A stretch of DNA of 64,000 nt from Janibacter endophyticus (GTDB taxonomy: Bacteria; Actinomycetota; Actinomycetes; Actinomycetales; Dermatophilaceae). The notes beneath the pieces are model-generated. The model was given only the letters and a program-made list of their open reading frames with translations. It did no database searches and had not been told where the DNA came from. Location of the stretch: positions 2,876,743 through 2,940,742 of the forward strand of contig NZ_JAFEJG010000004.1 of the NCBI RefSeq assembly GCF_016888335.1, given 5' to 3'. The stretch's first letter is position 1. Every line of letters begins with the position of its first letter. The position numbers and the translations under genes are program-made. Shown in pieces: positions 1-7,894 of the stretch.

Positions 1-80
1 AGCGCGACGCCCGCGGTGAGGTACACGTTGCTGCTCGACAGCTCGAGCGCCTCCGTGGCAGTAGGGAGATAGCCCGCCAT
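1..80 (-). CDS. 5' end of a membrane protein gene, probably H+-pumping pyrophosphatase (partial)
   Basis: An open frame starts with ATG at 80 on the minus strand and leaves the window at base 1. A strong Shine-Dalgarno AGGAGG lies 6 bases upstream. The 26 visible residues (MAGYLPTATEALELSSSNVY, then LTAGVA) look like an N-terminal segment entering a membrane helix. The identity is inferred from context: in Streptomyces the bldG gene and the adjoining helicase gene lie beside hppA, the membrane pyrophosphatase that couples PPi hydrolysis to proton export. Too little is visible to show a family motif, so the function is a neighbourhood guess. Confidence 0.45.
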   Translation of the reverse strand, partial: MAGYLPTATEALELSSSNVYLTAGVA

Positions 81-112
81 GCCCATCCTCCTCGATGGTC
101 CGGTCCTGCGCC

Positions 113-133
113 CGCCCACGCGGTGCGTGGGCG
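113..133 (-). promoter_or_regulatory. Hairpin in the leader of the leftward gene at the window edge
   Basis: The 9-base arms CGCCCACGC and GCGTGGGCG flank a 3-base loop. On the minus strand a -10-like TAGGGT (143-148) precedes it, so the hairpin would sit at the very start of the mRNA for the gene starting at 80. It has no T-tract. It could equally act as a weak terminator after the gene ending at 157. Confidence 0.35.
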
Positions 134-156
134 GTGGGCGTCACCCTACTCCTGGG

Positions 157-510
157 TCAGGCTCCCGTCTGGGCAGCGGCAGAAGCCGCGGCATCCGCCG
201 TCTCGTGGAGGACGAAGACCTTGTCGAGACCGGTGATCTCGAAGACCCGCCGCACCCGGTCAGCGGTGACGGCGATGGTGAGGTTGCCCCCGGCGCGACG
301 CAGCGTCTTGAGCCGGCCGACGACGACACCGAGGCCGGTGGAGTCCATGAAGGAGACCTCGCTCATGTCGAGCGCGACCGCCCGGGACCCGTCGGCGAAG
401 ACCTGCTGCACGACGTCGCGCAGCTGGGCCGCCGTGGCGACGTCGATCTCGCCGGCGCAGTGCACGACGACGGCACCGTTCTTGTTGCTGGTGCTGATCG
501 TGAGGCCCAC
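157..510 (-). CDS. bldG: STAS-domain anti-sigma factor antagonist (BldG-like)
   Basis: A 117-residue single STAS domain. Proteins of this kind bind an RsbW-type anti-sigma kinase and release a sigma factor; phosphorylation of a conserved Ser switches them off. The motif DMSEVSFMDSTGLGVVVG (about residues 48-65) holds that Ser in the DST context. The start is GTG at 510, preceded by AAGGAGC. The neighbourhood, with a DUF1998-type helicase gene divergent and a probable pyrophosphatase gene downstream, matches the bldG locus of Streptomyces. The anti-sigma kinase gene found beside bldG there is not seen here. The family is certain; equivalence to BldG rests on context. Confidence 0.85.
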   Translation of the reverse strand: MGLTISTSNKNGAVVVHCAGEIDVATAAQLRDVVQQVFADGSRAVALDMSEVSFMDSTGLGVVVGRLKTLRRAGGNLTIAVTADRVRRVFEITGLDKVFVLHETADAAASAAAQTGA

Positions 511-623
511 CGGTTCGCTCCTTCATGACAGGGGCGCCCCCGCAAGGGCGCCGTGATCTCGACGTTCTCACAGGCAGGGACGTCATATCGATCCGTGCTG
601 CTCCGCGCTTACCGTAGACCACC

Positions 624-2957
624 GTGAGCCCCGGCATCCCCTCGACGCAGGAAAACGGGGGGTCCGCGCGGCTCTACCGGCTCGTGCGTCGGCTGCCTGG
701 CCGGGTGCGTCACGTCGAGCAGATCAGCTCCCGGCCGGCGGTGGTCGCCGACCTCCCCGGGTGGCTCTCGCCGGCCGTGCGCGCCGCTGTGACCGGCAGC
801 GGCCTCGAGACCCTGTGGTCGCACCAGGCGCGCACGGCCGGGCTCGCGCACGAGGGCCAGGACGTCGTCGTGGCGACCGGCACCGCCTCGGGCAAGTCCC
901 TCGGCTACCTCCTGCCCGCCCTCACCGCGGCGCTCGACGGTCCCCCGTCGGGCCGGACGACGGTGCGTGGCGGGACGACGCTCTACCTCTCCCCCACCAA
1001 GGCCCTGGCCGCCGACCAGCGCGCGCGGATCGATGCGCTGGCCGTCCCGGGCGTGCGGGCCGCGACCTACGACGGCGACACCCCGACGGACGAGCGGCGC
1101 TGGATCCGGGAGCACGCCCAGATCGTCCTGACCAACCCCGACCTGCTCCACCACTCGTTGCTGCCGGGGCACCGGCAGTGGGCGCCCTTCCTGCGCTCGC
1201 TGTCCTACGTCGTCGTCGACGAGTGCCACGCCTACCGGGGCGTCTTCGGCGCGCACGTCGCGCTCGTGCTGCGCCGGCTCCTCCGGGTGGCGCAGCGATA
1301 CGGCGCGACCCCGACGGTCGTCCTCGCCTCGGCCACCGTCGCGGACCCCGAGGGACATGCGTCGGCGCTCGTAGGACGCCCCGTGGTCGCCGTCACCGAC
1401 GACGGGTCGCCCCGCGCGGCCACGACATGCGTCCTGTGGGAGCCGCCGGAGGGGGCAGACGGGTCGCGTCGCTCGCTCACGGCGGAGACCGCAGACGTCG
1501 TCGGCGCTCTTGTCCGTGACGACGCGCAGACGTTGGCCTTCGTCCGGTCACGTGCCGGTGTCGAGGGGGTCGCCTCGCAGGTCGGTGAGGGGCTCGAGCT
1601 CGACCGGCCCGACCTCGTCGAGTCGGTCGCGGCCTACCGGGGCGGCTACCTGCCCGAGGAGCGGCGAGAGCTCGAGCGCCGGCTGCGCTCGCGCGACCTC
1701 ATGGCCGTGGCCGCGACGAACGCCCTCGAGCTCGGTGTCGACATCAACGGTCTCGACGCCGTCGTCATCGCGGGCTGGCCCGGGCGACGCGCGTCCTGGT
1801 GGCAGCAGGCCGGCCGCGCGGGCCGGGAGAAGGCGGTGGACGGGCAGTCCGCCCGCGAGGCGCTCGTCGTGTCGGTCGCGGCGGACGACCCGCTCGACGG
1901 CTGGCTGCTCGACCACCCCGACTATCTCTTCGGGGACCCGGTCGAGGCGATCGTCATGGACCCCGGCAACGTCCACGTCCTCGCCCCGCACGTCGCGGCG
2001 GCCGCCGCGGAGGTGCCCGTCACCCTCGACGACGAGGCGTGGTTCGGTCCCGGGCTGCGCAGCGTGCTCGACACCCTCACGGCCCGCTCGATCCTTCGTC
2101 GCCGCCCGTCCGGCTGGTACTGGGCCCGGGAGGACCGTCCGGGCGACCACGTGTCGCTGCGAGGGGTCGGGACCGTCGTCAGCTTCGTCGAAGGGAGGAC
2201 CGGTCGGGTCGTCGGGACCGTCGACGCCGCGGCGGCGCACTCCCAGGCGCACACCGGGGCGGTCCACGTCCACCAGGGCGAGACCTACGTCGTCACCGAC
2301 CTCGATCTCGACGCCGCGACGGCGACGGTCGTGCGCGGCGACCCGGGGTGGACGACGACGGCGCAGTCGGTGTCCTCCTTCGACATCCTCGGTGAGGAGT
2401 CGGGCACGGCATCCGGGCGGTTGCGGCTGTCGTGGGGCGCGGTGCGGGTGCGACGCCGGGTGACCTCCTTCGTCCGCAGGCTGCCGGGCGGGGAGATCAT
2501 CGGCACGCACGCCCTCGACCTGCCCGAGCAGGTGCTGACGACGCGGGGGGTGTGGTGGACGATGACGCCCGACCTGCTCGAGGGCGCCGGGATCGCTGAG
2601 GACGCCGTCCCGGGCGCGGCCCACGCGGCAGAGCACGCGGCGATCGGCGCGCTGCCGCTGCTGGCGACGTGCGACCGGTGGGACATCGGCGGCGTCTCGA
2701 CCGACCTGCACCCCGACACCGGGCTGCCGACGATCCTCGTCTACGACGGGTACCCGGGCGGCGCCGGCTTCTCTGCGCGGGCCCACGACACGGTCGAGCG
2801 GTGGTGGCAGGCGACGCTGGAGATCGTCGACGGGTGCGGTTGCCGCCAGGGCTGCCCCCGGTGCGTGCAGTCGCCGAAGTGCGGCAACAGCAACGAACCG
2901 CTCGACAAGGACGGCGCGGGTCGGCTCCTCCGGGCGATCCTCGCCGAGCGGGGTTAG
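624..2957 (+). CDS. DEAD/DEAH-box helicase with C-terminal DUF1998 (MrfA-like)
   Basis: A 777-residue superfamily 2 helicase. The ATP-binding motif TGTASGKS lies at about residues 85-92 and DECH at about 199-202. Motif VI-like QQAGRAGRE follows at about 393-401. The C-terminal end carries four cysteines (CGCRQGCPRC and SPKCGNS, about 738-755). This is the layout of the YprA/MrfA/Hrq1 group, of which Bacillus MrfA acts in repair of mitomycin C damage; that role here is inference. The GTG at 624 has no ribosome-binding site, but TACCGT lies 8 bases upstream, so a leaderless transcript is likely. It diverges from the BldG-like gene. Confidence 0.9.
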   Translation: MSPGIPSTQENGGSARLYRLVRRLPGRVRHVEQISSRPAVVADLPGWLSPAVRAAVTGSGLETLWSHQARTAGLAHEGQDVVVATGTASGKSLGYLLPALTAALDGPPSGRTTVRGGTTLYLSPTKALAADQRARIDALAVPGVRAATYDGDTPTDERRWIREHAQIVLTNPDLLHHSLLPGHRQWAPFLRSLSYVVVDECHAYRGVFGAHVALVLRRLLRVAQRYGATPTVVLASATVADPEGHASALVGRPVVAVTDDGSPRAATTCVLWEPPEGADGSRRSLTAETADVVGALVRDDAQTLAFVRSRAGVEGVASQVGEGLELDRPDLVESVAAYRGGYLPEERRELERRLRSRDLMAVAATNALELGVDINGLDAVVIAGWPGRRASWWQQAGRAGREKAVDGQSAREALVVSVAADDPLDGWLLDHPDYLFGDPVEAIVMDPGNVHVLAPHVAAAAAEVPVTLDDEAWFGPGLRSVLDTLTARSILRRRPSGWYWAREDRPGDHVSLRGVGTVVSFVEGRTGRVVGTVDAAAAHSQAHTGAVHVHQGETYVVTDLDLDAATATVVRGDPGWTTTAQSVSSFDILGEESGTASGRLRLSWGAVRVRRRVTSFVRRLPGGEIIGTHALDLPEQVLTTRGVWWTMTPDLLEGAGIAEDAVPGAAHAAEHAAIGALPLLATCDRWDIGGVSTDLHPDTGLPTILVYDGYPGGAGFSARAHDTVERWWQATLEIVDGCGCRQGCPRCVQSPKCGNSNEPLDKDGAGRLLRAILAERG

Positions 2958-3032
2958 CCTGGTCGCGCTCCGCCCCGTCGACGGCCCGGCCGCCGACGCT
3001 CACGCCACCCACCCTCGGAGGGATCCTTCGCG

Positions 3033-3503
3033 ATGGTCGTCCTCGGTCTGCTCATCCTGCTCGTCGCTCTCGCGCTCGGCACGCTCCTCGTCATGGGTGC
3101 CGGCAGCCCCGACGTCGCCGCCCAGGACGTCGAGATCTCGCTCTACGACACGGTCCAGGTGACGCTCAACCCGCTCGCGCTCGTCCTCGCCGGCATGGGC
3201 GCGATGTTCCTCGCCTGGCTCGGTCTCGTGCTCATCCGCAGCGCCCTCACGCGCAAGGCGCGCCTGCGCCGGGAGCGCAAGGAGGAGGCCCGTCTCGCGC
3301 AGCAGCGCCAGGCCGCGGCGCTGCGTGAGCGCGAGGCCGCCGAGCGCGACCACAAGGCCAAGCTCAAGGAGCAGCGGATGGCCACCGAGACGGCCCGCGA
3401 GCGCGCCGAGGTCGCCGAGGAGGAAGCCGGGCGAGCGCCCGCCGCCGACCGGGACCGTCACGTCGGGGACCGCCGCGACCACGACCGCGGACCGCGCGCC
3501 TGA
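3033..3503 (+). CDS. Small membrane protein with two helices and a charged coiled-coil tail
   Basis: A 156-residue protein. Hydrophobic helices lie at about residues 2-22 and 47-68. A very charged Arg/Glu/Ala-rich stretch from about 73 to 130 should form a coiled coil. This layout resembles LapA-type membrane proteins, but no diagnostic motif is visible, so the function is unknown. A good Shine-Dalgarno GGAGGGA precedes the ATG. The gene follows the helicase gene by 75 bases and converges with the tad-like cluster: its stop codon is one base from the stop of the gene on the other strand, with no visible terminator between them. Confidence 0.75.
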   Translation: MVVLGLLILLVALALGTLLVMGAGSPDVAAQDVEISLYDTVQVTLNPLALVLAGMGAMFLAWLGLVLIRSALTRKARLRRERKEEARLAQQRQAAALREREAAERDHKAKLKEQRMATETARERAEVAEEEAGRAPAADRDRHVGDRRDHDRGPRA

Positions 3504-3504
3504 G

Positions 3505-3906
3505 CTACGGGTCGAGCACGGGCCCGGCCCGGGCACGACCACCCAGCACGGACGGCGAGCGGCCCGAGAGGCGCAACGGGACCGCGGCCTCCGTCGCGAC
3601 GGTGACCACCGAGGCACCGGTGACCGTGCACGCGGTGAGCCTGGCGCCGTTGCGGGTGGCGATGACTGCTGCGACCTCGCACGCACGCGCCGGCGACGCA
3701 CCGAGCACGCTCTCCTGCGCTGCGCCAAGTGCGGCCAGGTCGGCGGCATCCCGGGCGGAGTGAGCGGCCCGCAGCGCCCCGGCGACGGCGAGCGCCGCGA
3801 CGAGCACGCTGAGGACGGCACCGGTCGCGGCGAGCACGAGCACCGCACCGGAGCCCTCGTCCCCTCGAGGCCGTCGGTGACGGGAACGGGCCGCTGGAGC
3901 CCTCAC
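3505..3906 (-). CDS. TadE-like secretion-neighbourhood protein (Rv3654c-like)
   Basis: A 133-residue protein and the last gene of the tad-like operon. Its GTG start at 3906 overlaps the TGA of the previous gene as GTGA. The short N-terminus reaches GDEGSGAVLVLA and runs into a hydrophobic helix (about residues 20-45). The helix is followed by the small-residue segment AAHSARDAADLAALGAAQ, typical of pseudopilin-type TadE/TadG relatives. The family occurs next to the helicase and pilus genes in actinobacteria (mycobacterial Rv3654c). It probably sits in the membrane as a minor pilin-like subunit. A longer in-frame start at 4050 exists, but its sequence is Arg/His-rich shadow of the upstream gene. 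Confidence 0.7.
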   Translation of the reverse strand: MRAPAARSRHRRPRGDEGSGAVLVLAATGAVLSVLVAALAVAGALRAAHSARDAADLAALGAAQESVLGASPARACEVAAVIATRNGARLTACTVTGASVVTVATEAAVPLRLSGRSPSVLGGRARAGPVLDP

Positions 3907-4286
3907 CCCGTCACCGTCTCGGCCCGGGCCGTCGAGGAGCACTCTGCGCCCCGCACGACCCCGATGGCGCGGAGCATGCGTGGAGCCGGGGTGCGCACCA
4001 TGACCGTGACGTCGTCCCCGGACCGTGAGCTGGTGACCTCCGACCCCCACGGCAGCGCCCGGGCCGCATCGCTCTCGGCCCGGTCCACCCCTTCGCCGCG
4101 AGCGAGCTCGCGCACGGCGACCCGGGCCGCGTCCTGGCAGCGCACCGCGTCGACGCCGAGCGTCAGGGCAGAGAGCGACAGTGCGAGGACGAGCACGACC
4201 GCCGGGAGGGCGACCGCCGTCTCGGCGGTCACCATCCCGGCGTCGCCCCGCCGCTCAGCGCAGGCCGAGCGCCTCGGTGATGACAC
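3903..4286 (-). CDS. TadE-like pseudopilin (Rv3655c-like)
   Basis: A 127-residue protein. A short basic N-terminus is followed by GMVTAETAVALPAVVLVLAL, the TadE signature in which a Glu five residues into the mature helix follows a prepilin-type cleavage region. The C-terminal part is a small extracytoplasmic domain with two cysteines. The ATG at 4286 would overlap the upstream pilin gene by 32 bases; the ATG at 4235 is the alternative and removes 17 residues. I keep the longer form because relatives keep a charged stretch before the helix. It overlaps the next gene by 4 bases. Confidence 0.75.
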   Translation of the reverse strand: MSSPRRSACAERRGDAGMVTAETAVALPAVVLVLALSLSALTLGVDAVRCQDAARVAVRELARGEGVDRAESDAARALPWGSEVTSSRSGDDVTVMVRTPAPRMLRAIGVVRGAECSSTARAETVTG

Positions 4287-4446
4287 CGGCCAGCCCCGAC
4301 CTCACCGCACCTGACTTCACGACGGCGAGCAGGACGAGGGCGAAGGTCACCGCCGCCAGCGTCCCGACCGCGTACTCCGCCGTCGTCATGCCGGCCTCGC
4401 AGGCGGCCCTGGTCCTGCGCCACCGTCGGATGATGTTCTCTCGCAT
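4255..4446 (-). CDS. Flp-type small pilin, DUF4244 family
   Basis: A 63-residue protein. A basic N-terminus (MRENIIRRWRRTR) precedes EAGMTTAEYAVGTLAAVTFA. The Glu after MTTA and the hydrophobic helix match Flp/DUF4244 pilins, which TadV-like peptidases cut before the MTTAEYA segment. The chosen ATG at 4446 has GGGAG about 10 bases upstream; an ATG at 4497 gives an unlikely Gly/Ala/Arg extension. It is probably the main structural subunit of the pilus made by this cluster. The prepilin peptidase is not in the window. Confidence 0.85.
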   Translation of the reverse strand: MRENIIRRWRRTRAACEAGMTTAEYAVGTLAAVTFALVLLAVVKSGAVRSGLAGVITEALGLR

Positions 4447-4595
4447 GGCAATCCACTCCCTTCGACCGGGAGCGCCTCTCGCTCCCGCTGGCCCCACGCT
4501 GCTCTGACCGGGCTCGATGATCGACCGGGGATCGCAGCCTGTGGGTGACGTGGGCCCGCCTCCACGCCCTGGGGACAGACGCCCGGGACGTGGGG

Positions 4596-5159
4596 TCAGC
4601 GCAGGCTCTCACCGAGGAGGACGAGCAGCATGGGCACGATCGAGGTCGCGACGAAGGCGGGGAGGAAGAAGAGACCGAGCGGCAGCACGAGCAGCACGGC
4701 CGCACGCCCGGCTGCTGCCTCGAGGCGGCGCTCCTCGCTCTCCCGGATGCGCGCTGCCGCGGACCGGAGCACCTCGCTCGCCGGGGCTCCGCAGCTCGTC
4801 GAGACGACGAGGGCCGTCGCCGCAGGCGCCCACCCTGGGCTCGCGAAGCTCCACGCCTCGCGCATGTCCCGGCCCCACCGCAGCGCCGCGCCGACCCGGC
4901 GCAGGTCGCGGGCAACCGCCGACGGGGCGACCCGGGCGACGGAGTCGAGGGCGTCCGGGATGCTCCCGCCGGCCGTCAGCGCGAGGGAGATGAGATCGGT
5001 GGCATCGGCGACGTCGGTGAGCCGCGGGCGCTCCTCGCTCTCCCCCCTCCCACCGCACCGGTCACCCGCGGCAGCCGAGGAGCCCACCTGCTGCGGCGGC
5101 GCTCCCCACGGTGGCCACAGGAGCACCGCGCTCGTCACGAGCAGGGCGACGGCCAGCAT
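4596..5159 (-). CDS. Type II secretion F-domain protein (TadC-like)
   Basis: A 187-residue inner-membrane platform protein. The conserved T2SSF core is visible from LISLALTAGGSIPDALDSVA (about residue 50) through EVLRSAAARIRESEERRLEA, followed by two hydrophobic segments at the C-terminus (PLGLFFLPAFVATSIVPMLL). ATG at 5159 shares one base with the TGA of the upstream gene (TGATG). Together with its neighbour it should form the membrane platform driven by the TadA ATPase. It is short compared with full TadC proteins (about 300 residues), as is usual for the actinobacterial Rv3657c group. Confidence 0.85.
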   Translation of the reverse strand: MLAVALLVTSAVLLWPPWGAPPQQVGSSAAAGDRCGGRGESEERPRLTDVADATDLISLALTAGGSIPDALDSVARVAPSAVARDLRRVGAALRWGRDMREAWSFASPGWAPAATALVVSTSCGAPASEVLRSAAARIRESEERRLEAAAGRAAVLLVLPLGLFFLPAFVATSIVPMLLVLLGESLR

Positions 5160-5824
5160 CACGCCAGCCCCGGGCGCATCGCCCGCCGGAGGATCATGCG
5201 CCCGACCGCCCAGCCGGTCACCGTGAGCACAGCACCTGCGAGCAGGCTCGCAGCTGCGACCGGCGACTCGTGGACGACGCGCACCGGCGACACCCCGAGC
5301 GCCCACCCGGCACCCAGCCCGAGAGCGGGCAGGAGCGTGAGCAGCGTCATCGTCGCCCGGGCGCCCGCGCTCGCGGCCTCGATCCGTTGCGCCGCGGCCA
5401 GACGAGAGCGGGCGGAGGTCGCTGCCTGCTCGAGCGCCGGGGCGAGAGGGACGCCGCACTCGTCGCTGAGCCGCCAGGCAGCGGCGCAGGGCTCGAGCGC
5501 CGGGTGCTCGTCGGCCCAGCGCCGCCAGGCCGCCGACCCGCTCCCGCCACCCGCGAGGACCGACGCGAGCTCGTCCAGCAAGGGTCGCAGCGAGCAGGGT
5601 GCGTCCGGGCTCACCACCTCGACCGCCCGGGCTCGCGAGCCTCCGCTGCGCAGCGCCATCGCGAGCAGCTCGGCGAGCGCGGCCGCATCCGCCAGGGTCA
5701 TGGCGCCTCGACGCCCCCGCCCATCCGGCACGGTGCGCAGGCCGGGCCGCGGGCCGACCTGCGGTCGACGGCTCGGCCAGACCAGGGCCGCGAGGACCGC
5801 GACGAGCGGCAGGAGCAGGCTCAC
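5159..5824 (-). CDS. Type II secretion F-domain protein (TadB-like)
   Basis: A 221-residue platform protein. It has an N-terminal hydrophobic helix (VSLLLPLVAVLAALVW), a cytoplasmic T2SSF domain with LAEALAMALRSGGSRARA-type sequence, and two C-terminal membrane helices (about residues 160-215). The GTG at 5824 overlaps the TadA stop codon as GTGA. An upstream ATG at 6019 would add 65 Arg-rich residues read through the TadA gene, which I reject. It pairs with the TadC-like protein encoded next. Confidence 0.85.
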   Translation of the reverse strand: MSLLLPLVAVLAALVWPSRRPQVGPRPGLRTVPDGRGRRGAMTLADAAALAELLAMALRSGGSRARAVEVVSPDAPCSLRPLLDELASVLAGGGSGSAAWRRWADEHPALEPCAAAWRLSDECGVPLAPALEQAATSARSRLAAAQRIEAASAGARATMTLLTLLPALGLGAGWALGVSPVRVVHESPVAAASLLAGAVLTVTGWAVGRMILRRAMRPGLA

Positions 5825-6885
5825 GAGCTCACCAGGTCCGCGAAAGGGACGATCTCCTCGACGCGCCGACCCCAGGGTCCCCGACGCAGGTGGACGACGA
5901 GGTCGATCCCGAGGACCGCCTGCGCCCGCACCACCTCGGGTGCCGCACCGGCGAGACCCCCGAGCGCCTCGAGGCGGGCGGGGACGTCGGCGGCGCCGTT
6001 GGCATGGACCGTGCCGCACCCGCCCTCGTGCCCGGTGTTGAGGGCCATGAGGAGCTCCCTCACCTCAGCGCCGCGGACCTCACCGACGACGAGCCGGTCC
6101 GGCCGCATGCGCAGCGCCTGCCGGATGAGCTCCTCGAGCGTGACGCGACCCGCGCCCTCGGTGTTGGCGCTGCGGGCCTGGAGACGCACGGTGTGCGGGT
6201 GCGCCACCGACATCTCGGCGACGTCCTCGACGAGCAGGATGCGCTCGGAGCCGGGCACGCAGGCGAGCAGGGCCGCGAGCAGCGTCGTCTTGCCCGAGCC
6301 GGTACCGCCGCTGACGATGATCGAGCGACGCCCCGCGACCGCCGCGCGCAGCTCGCCGGCCTGCTCCGAGGTGAGCATCCCGAGCTCGGTGAGGTCGTCG
6401 AGACCACGGTGCCGGTGACGCGGGATGCGCAGCGAGACGTGGGCTCCCCCGTCGACGAGCGGCGGCAGCATCGCGTGCAGCCGGGTCCCGTCCGGCAGCA
6501 GGCCGTCGACCCACGGCGACGCGTCGTCGAGGCGACGCCCGGCCAGCCCGGCCAGCCGGGTGGCCAGCCGTCGCACCTCTGCTGCGTCACCGACGACCAG
6601 CCCCGCGGTCTCGACCCCTTCGCCCCGGTCCACCCACACCGCGCCGTCACCGTTGACCAGCACGTCCGTGACACCGGCCTCCGCGACGACGCGCTCGAGG
6701 GGGCCCAGCCCGACGAGGGACGACCTCAGCTGGGCCTCACGTCGTCGCACGCCCGCCTCGCCGAGGACCGCGGCCTCGGACCTCGCGACCTCGTCGATGG
6801 AGGCCGGCGTGGGGGCTCCTCCCGCCCGGATGAGTGCCTCGGCGTCGCGACCGGTCACGGACGTCACCCGGCTGCCCGCAACCAC
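5821..6885 (-). CDS. tadA: TadA/CpaF-type secretion ATPase
   Basis: A 354-residue type II/IV secretion ATPase that should power pilus assembly. The N-terminal part includes VTDVLVNGDGAVWVDRG, the CpaF-family N-domain. Walker A is GGTGSGKTT (about residues 198-206), the Asp box is LLVEDVAEM, and the Walker B region is RPDRLVVGEVRGAE. A His-box follows with GTVHANGA. It sits between the Ssd-like gene (22-base overlap) and the TadB-like gene (GTGA overlap). Start ATG at 6885; a later GTG is possible. Confidence 0.9.
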   Translation of the reverse strand: MVAGSRVTSVTGRDAEALIRAGGAPTPASIDEVARSEAAVLGEAGVRRREAQLRSSLVGLGPLERVVAEAGVTDVLVNGDGAVWVDRGEGVETAGLVVGDAAEVRRLATRLAGLAGRRLDDASPWVDGLLPDGTRLHAMLPPLVDGGAHVSLRIPRHRHRGLDDLTELGMLTSEQAGELRAAVAGRRSIIVSGGTGSGKTTLLAALLACVPGSERILLVEDVAEMSVAHPHTVRLQARSANTEGAGRVTLEELIRQALRMRPDRLVVGEVRGAEVRELLMALNTGHEGGCGTVHANGAADVPARLEALGGLAGAAPEVVRAQAVLGIDLVVHLRRGPWGRRVEEIVPFADLVSS

Positions 6886-7577
6886 CGCTGCTCACCCCCT
6901 TCGCCCGTCGCGACGGGTGGCACCAGGGCCACGATCTCCCGGGCGACCAGGCCCACCCGCCCACGGGACCGCGGCGCCCGTCCGCACCCCTCGTCCCGGG
7001 GGACCGAGGGGTCGTCGGCGAGGTGAGCGAGCCACCGCGCCCCGAGGTGATCGGCGACCTCCCGGCCGACACCCTCCGCGCGTCGGGCACCTCGGGTCAC
7101 CGCACCGACGTCCGCAGCGACGTCCCTCAGGCCCCGCATGGTCACCTCCGCGTCTCGGACCTGCCGCGGCCGCAGGCCGGCGAGCAGGACCGTGAGGTCG
7201 CACTCCTGAAGCCAGGGGTAGCCCCGCATCGCGACCGCCGGGAGGTCCACGACGACCGGGCCGACCTCACGCAGGGCGGTCACCGCGGAGCGCACGGCTC
7301 CCTCGCGGAGACGGCACGCACCGGCAGCGGCGAGGACAGGAGGCGACTGACCGGGCAGCCGCGCCACGAGGCGCCGCGGGTCGACGGGCCCCTCGAGACC
7401 CTCGAGGTCGGGCCACCGCAGACCCGGCTCCTCCTCGAGGACGAGCGTGGCGTCGGCGCCAGGGCCCTCCAGGTCACCGTCGACGAGGATCCCGCCGGCC
7501 TGGCGGGCCACGACCGCCGCGAGCGTCGAGGCACCCAGGCCGCCGGAGGCGGAGACGACAAGGACGAGGGGGTGCAT
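6864..7577 (-). CDS. Ssd/CpaE-like MinD-family ATPase
   Basis: A 237-residue P-loop protein at the head of the tad-like operon. The N-terminal SASGGLGASTLAAVVA is a MinD/CpaE-type loop that lacks the usual Lys of GKGGxGKT. Asp-rich LVDGDLEGPGAD follows. Mycobacterial Ssd (Rv3660c) sits in the same place and is about 350 residues long; here the N-terminal third is missing, because upstream in-frame sequence (to an ATG at 7796) is Pro/Gly-rich and crosses a strong hairpin. CpaE/TadZ proteins place the pilus machine at a cell site; Ssd is also linked to septum regulation. Which role applies here is unknown. Confidence 0.8.
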   Translation of the reverse strand: MHPLVLVVSASGGLGASTLAAVVARQAGGILVDGDLEGPGADATLVLEEEPGLRWPDLEGLEGPVDPRRLVARLPGQSPPVLAAAGACRLREGAVRSAVTALREVGPVVVDLPAVAMRGYPWLQECDLTVLLAGLRPRQVRDAEVTMRGLRDVAADVGAVTRGARRAEGVGREVADHLGARWLAHLADDPSVPRDEGCGRAPRSRGRVGLVAREIVALVPPVATGEGGEQRWLRAAG

Positions 7578-7685
7578 GTGCCCACGGTGGCGCGGGCGGA
7601 GCGGCCGGTGGACGGGCCCGCGAGCGCCTGGGGACGACGGGAGGCCCGGCCTGGGGCCTGTGGACGAACCGTCCCCGGGCATGAC

Positions 7686-7724
7686 GGTGGCCCCGGTCTT
7701 GGGGGGGAGCAGACCGGGGCCACC
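7686..7724 (-). promoter_or_regulatory. 14-bp perfect hairpin upstream of the tad-like operon
   Basis: Arms GGTGGCCCCGGTCT (7686-7699) and AGACCGGGGCCACC (7711-7724) pair perfectly around an 11-base G-rich loop. The hairpin lies between the Fic-like gene stop and the Ssd-like start, all on the minus strand. It has no T-tract on either strand. It may end the Fic-like transcript, or act as a leader structure if the promoter at 7795-7821 is used. Confidence 0.5.
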
Positions 7725-7794
7725 AGCGGCCAGCCCCGGGGGGAGGGAATCTGGCGCGCCGTCGCTGCGACCCTCTCGGGGAGCGACACCCACC

Positions 7795-7821
7795 ACTCTA
7801 CATCTGACCCGCTGTTGTCAA
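7795..7821 (-). promoter_or_regulatory. Candidate promoter of the tad-like operon
   Basis: On the minus strand a perfect -35 TTGACA (7816-7821) is followed after 15 bases by TAGAGT (7795-7800). The spacer is short by two bases. Transcription from here would give a leader of about 210 bases that includes the hairpin at 7686-7724. Apart from these two elements I see nothing else in the 317-base gap 7578-7894. Confidence 0.4.
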
Positions 7822-7894
7822 CCACCTGACGGCGGCGCCGTCGAGTAAGGATTCGGTCAAGACTCACCGGGGGCCAGGGCCCGGCCCCACCACG

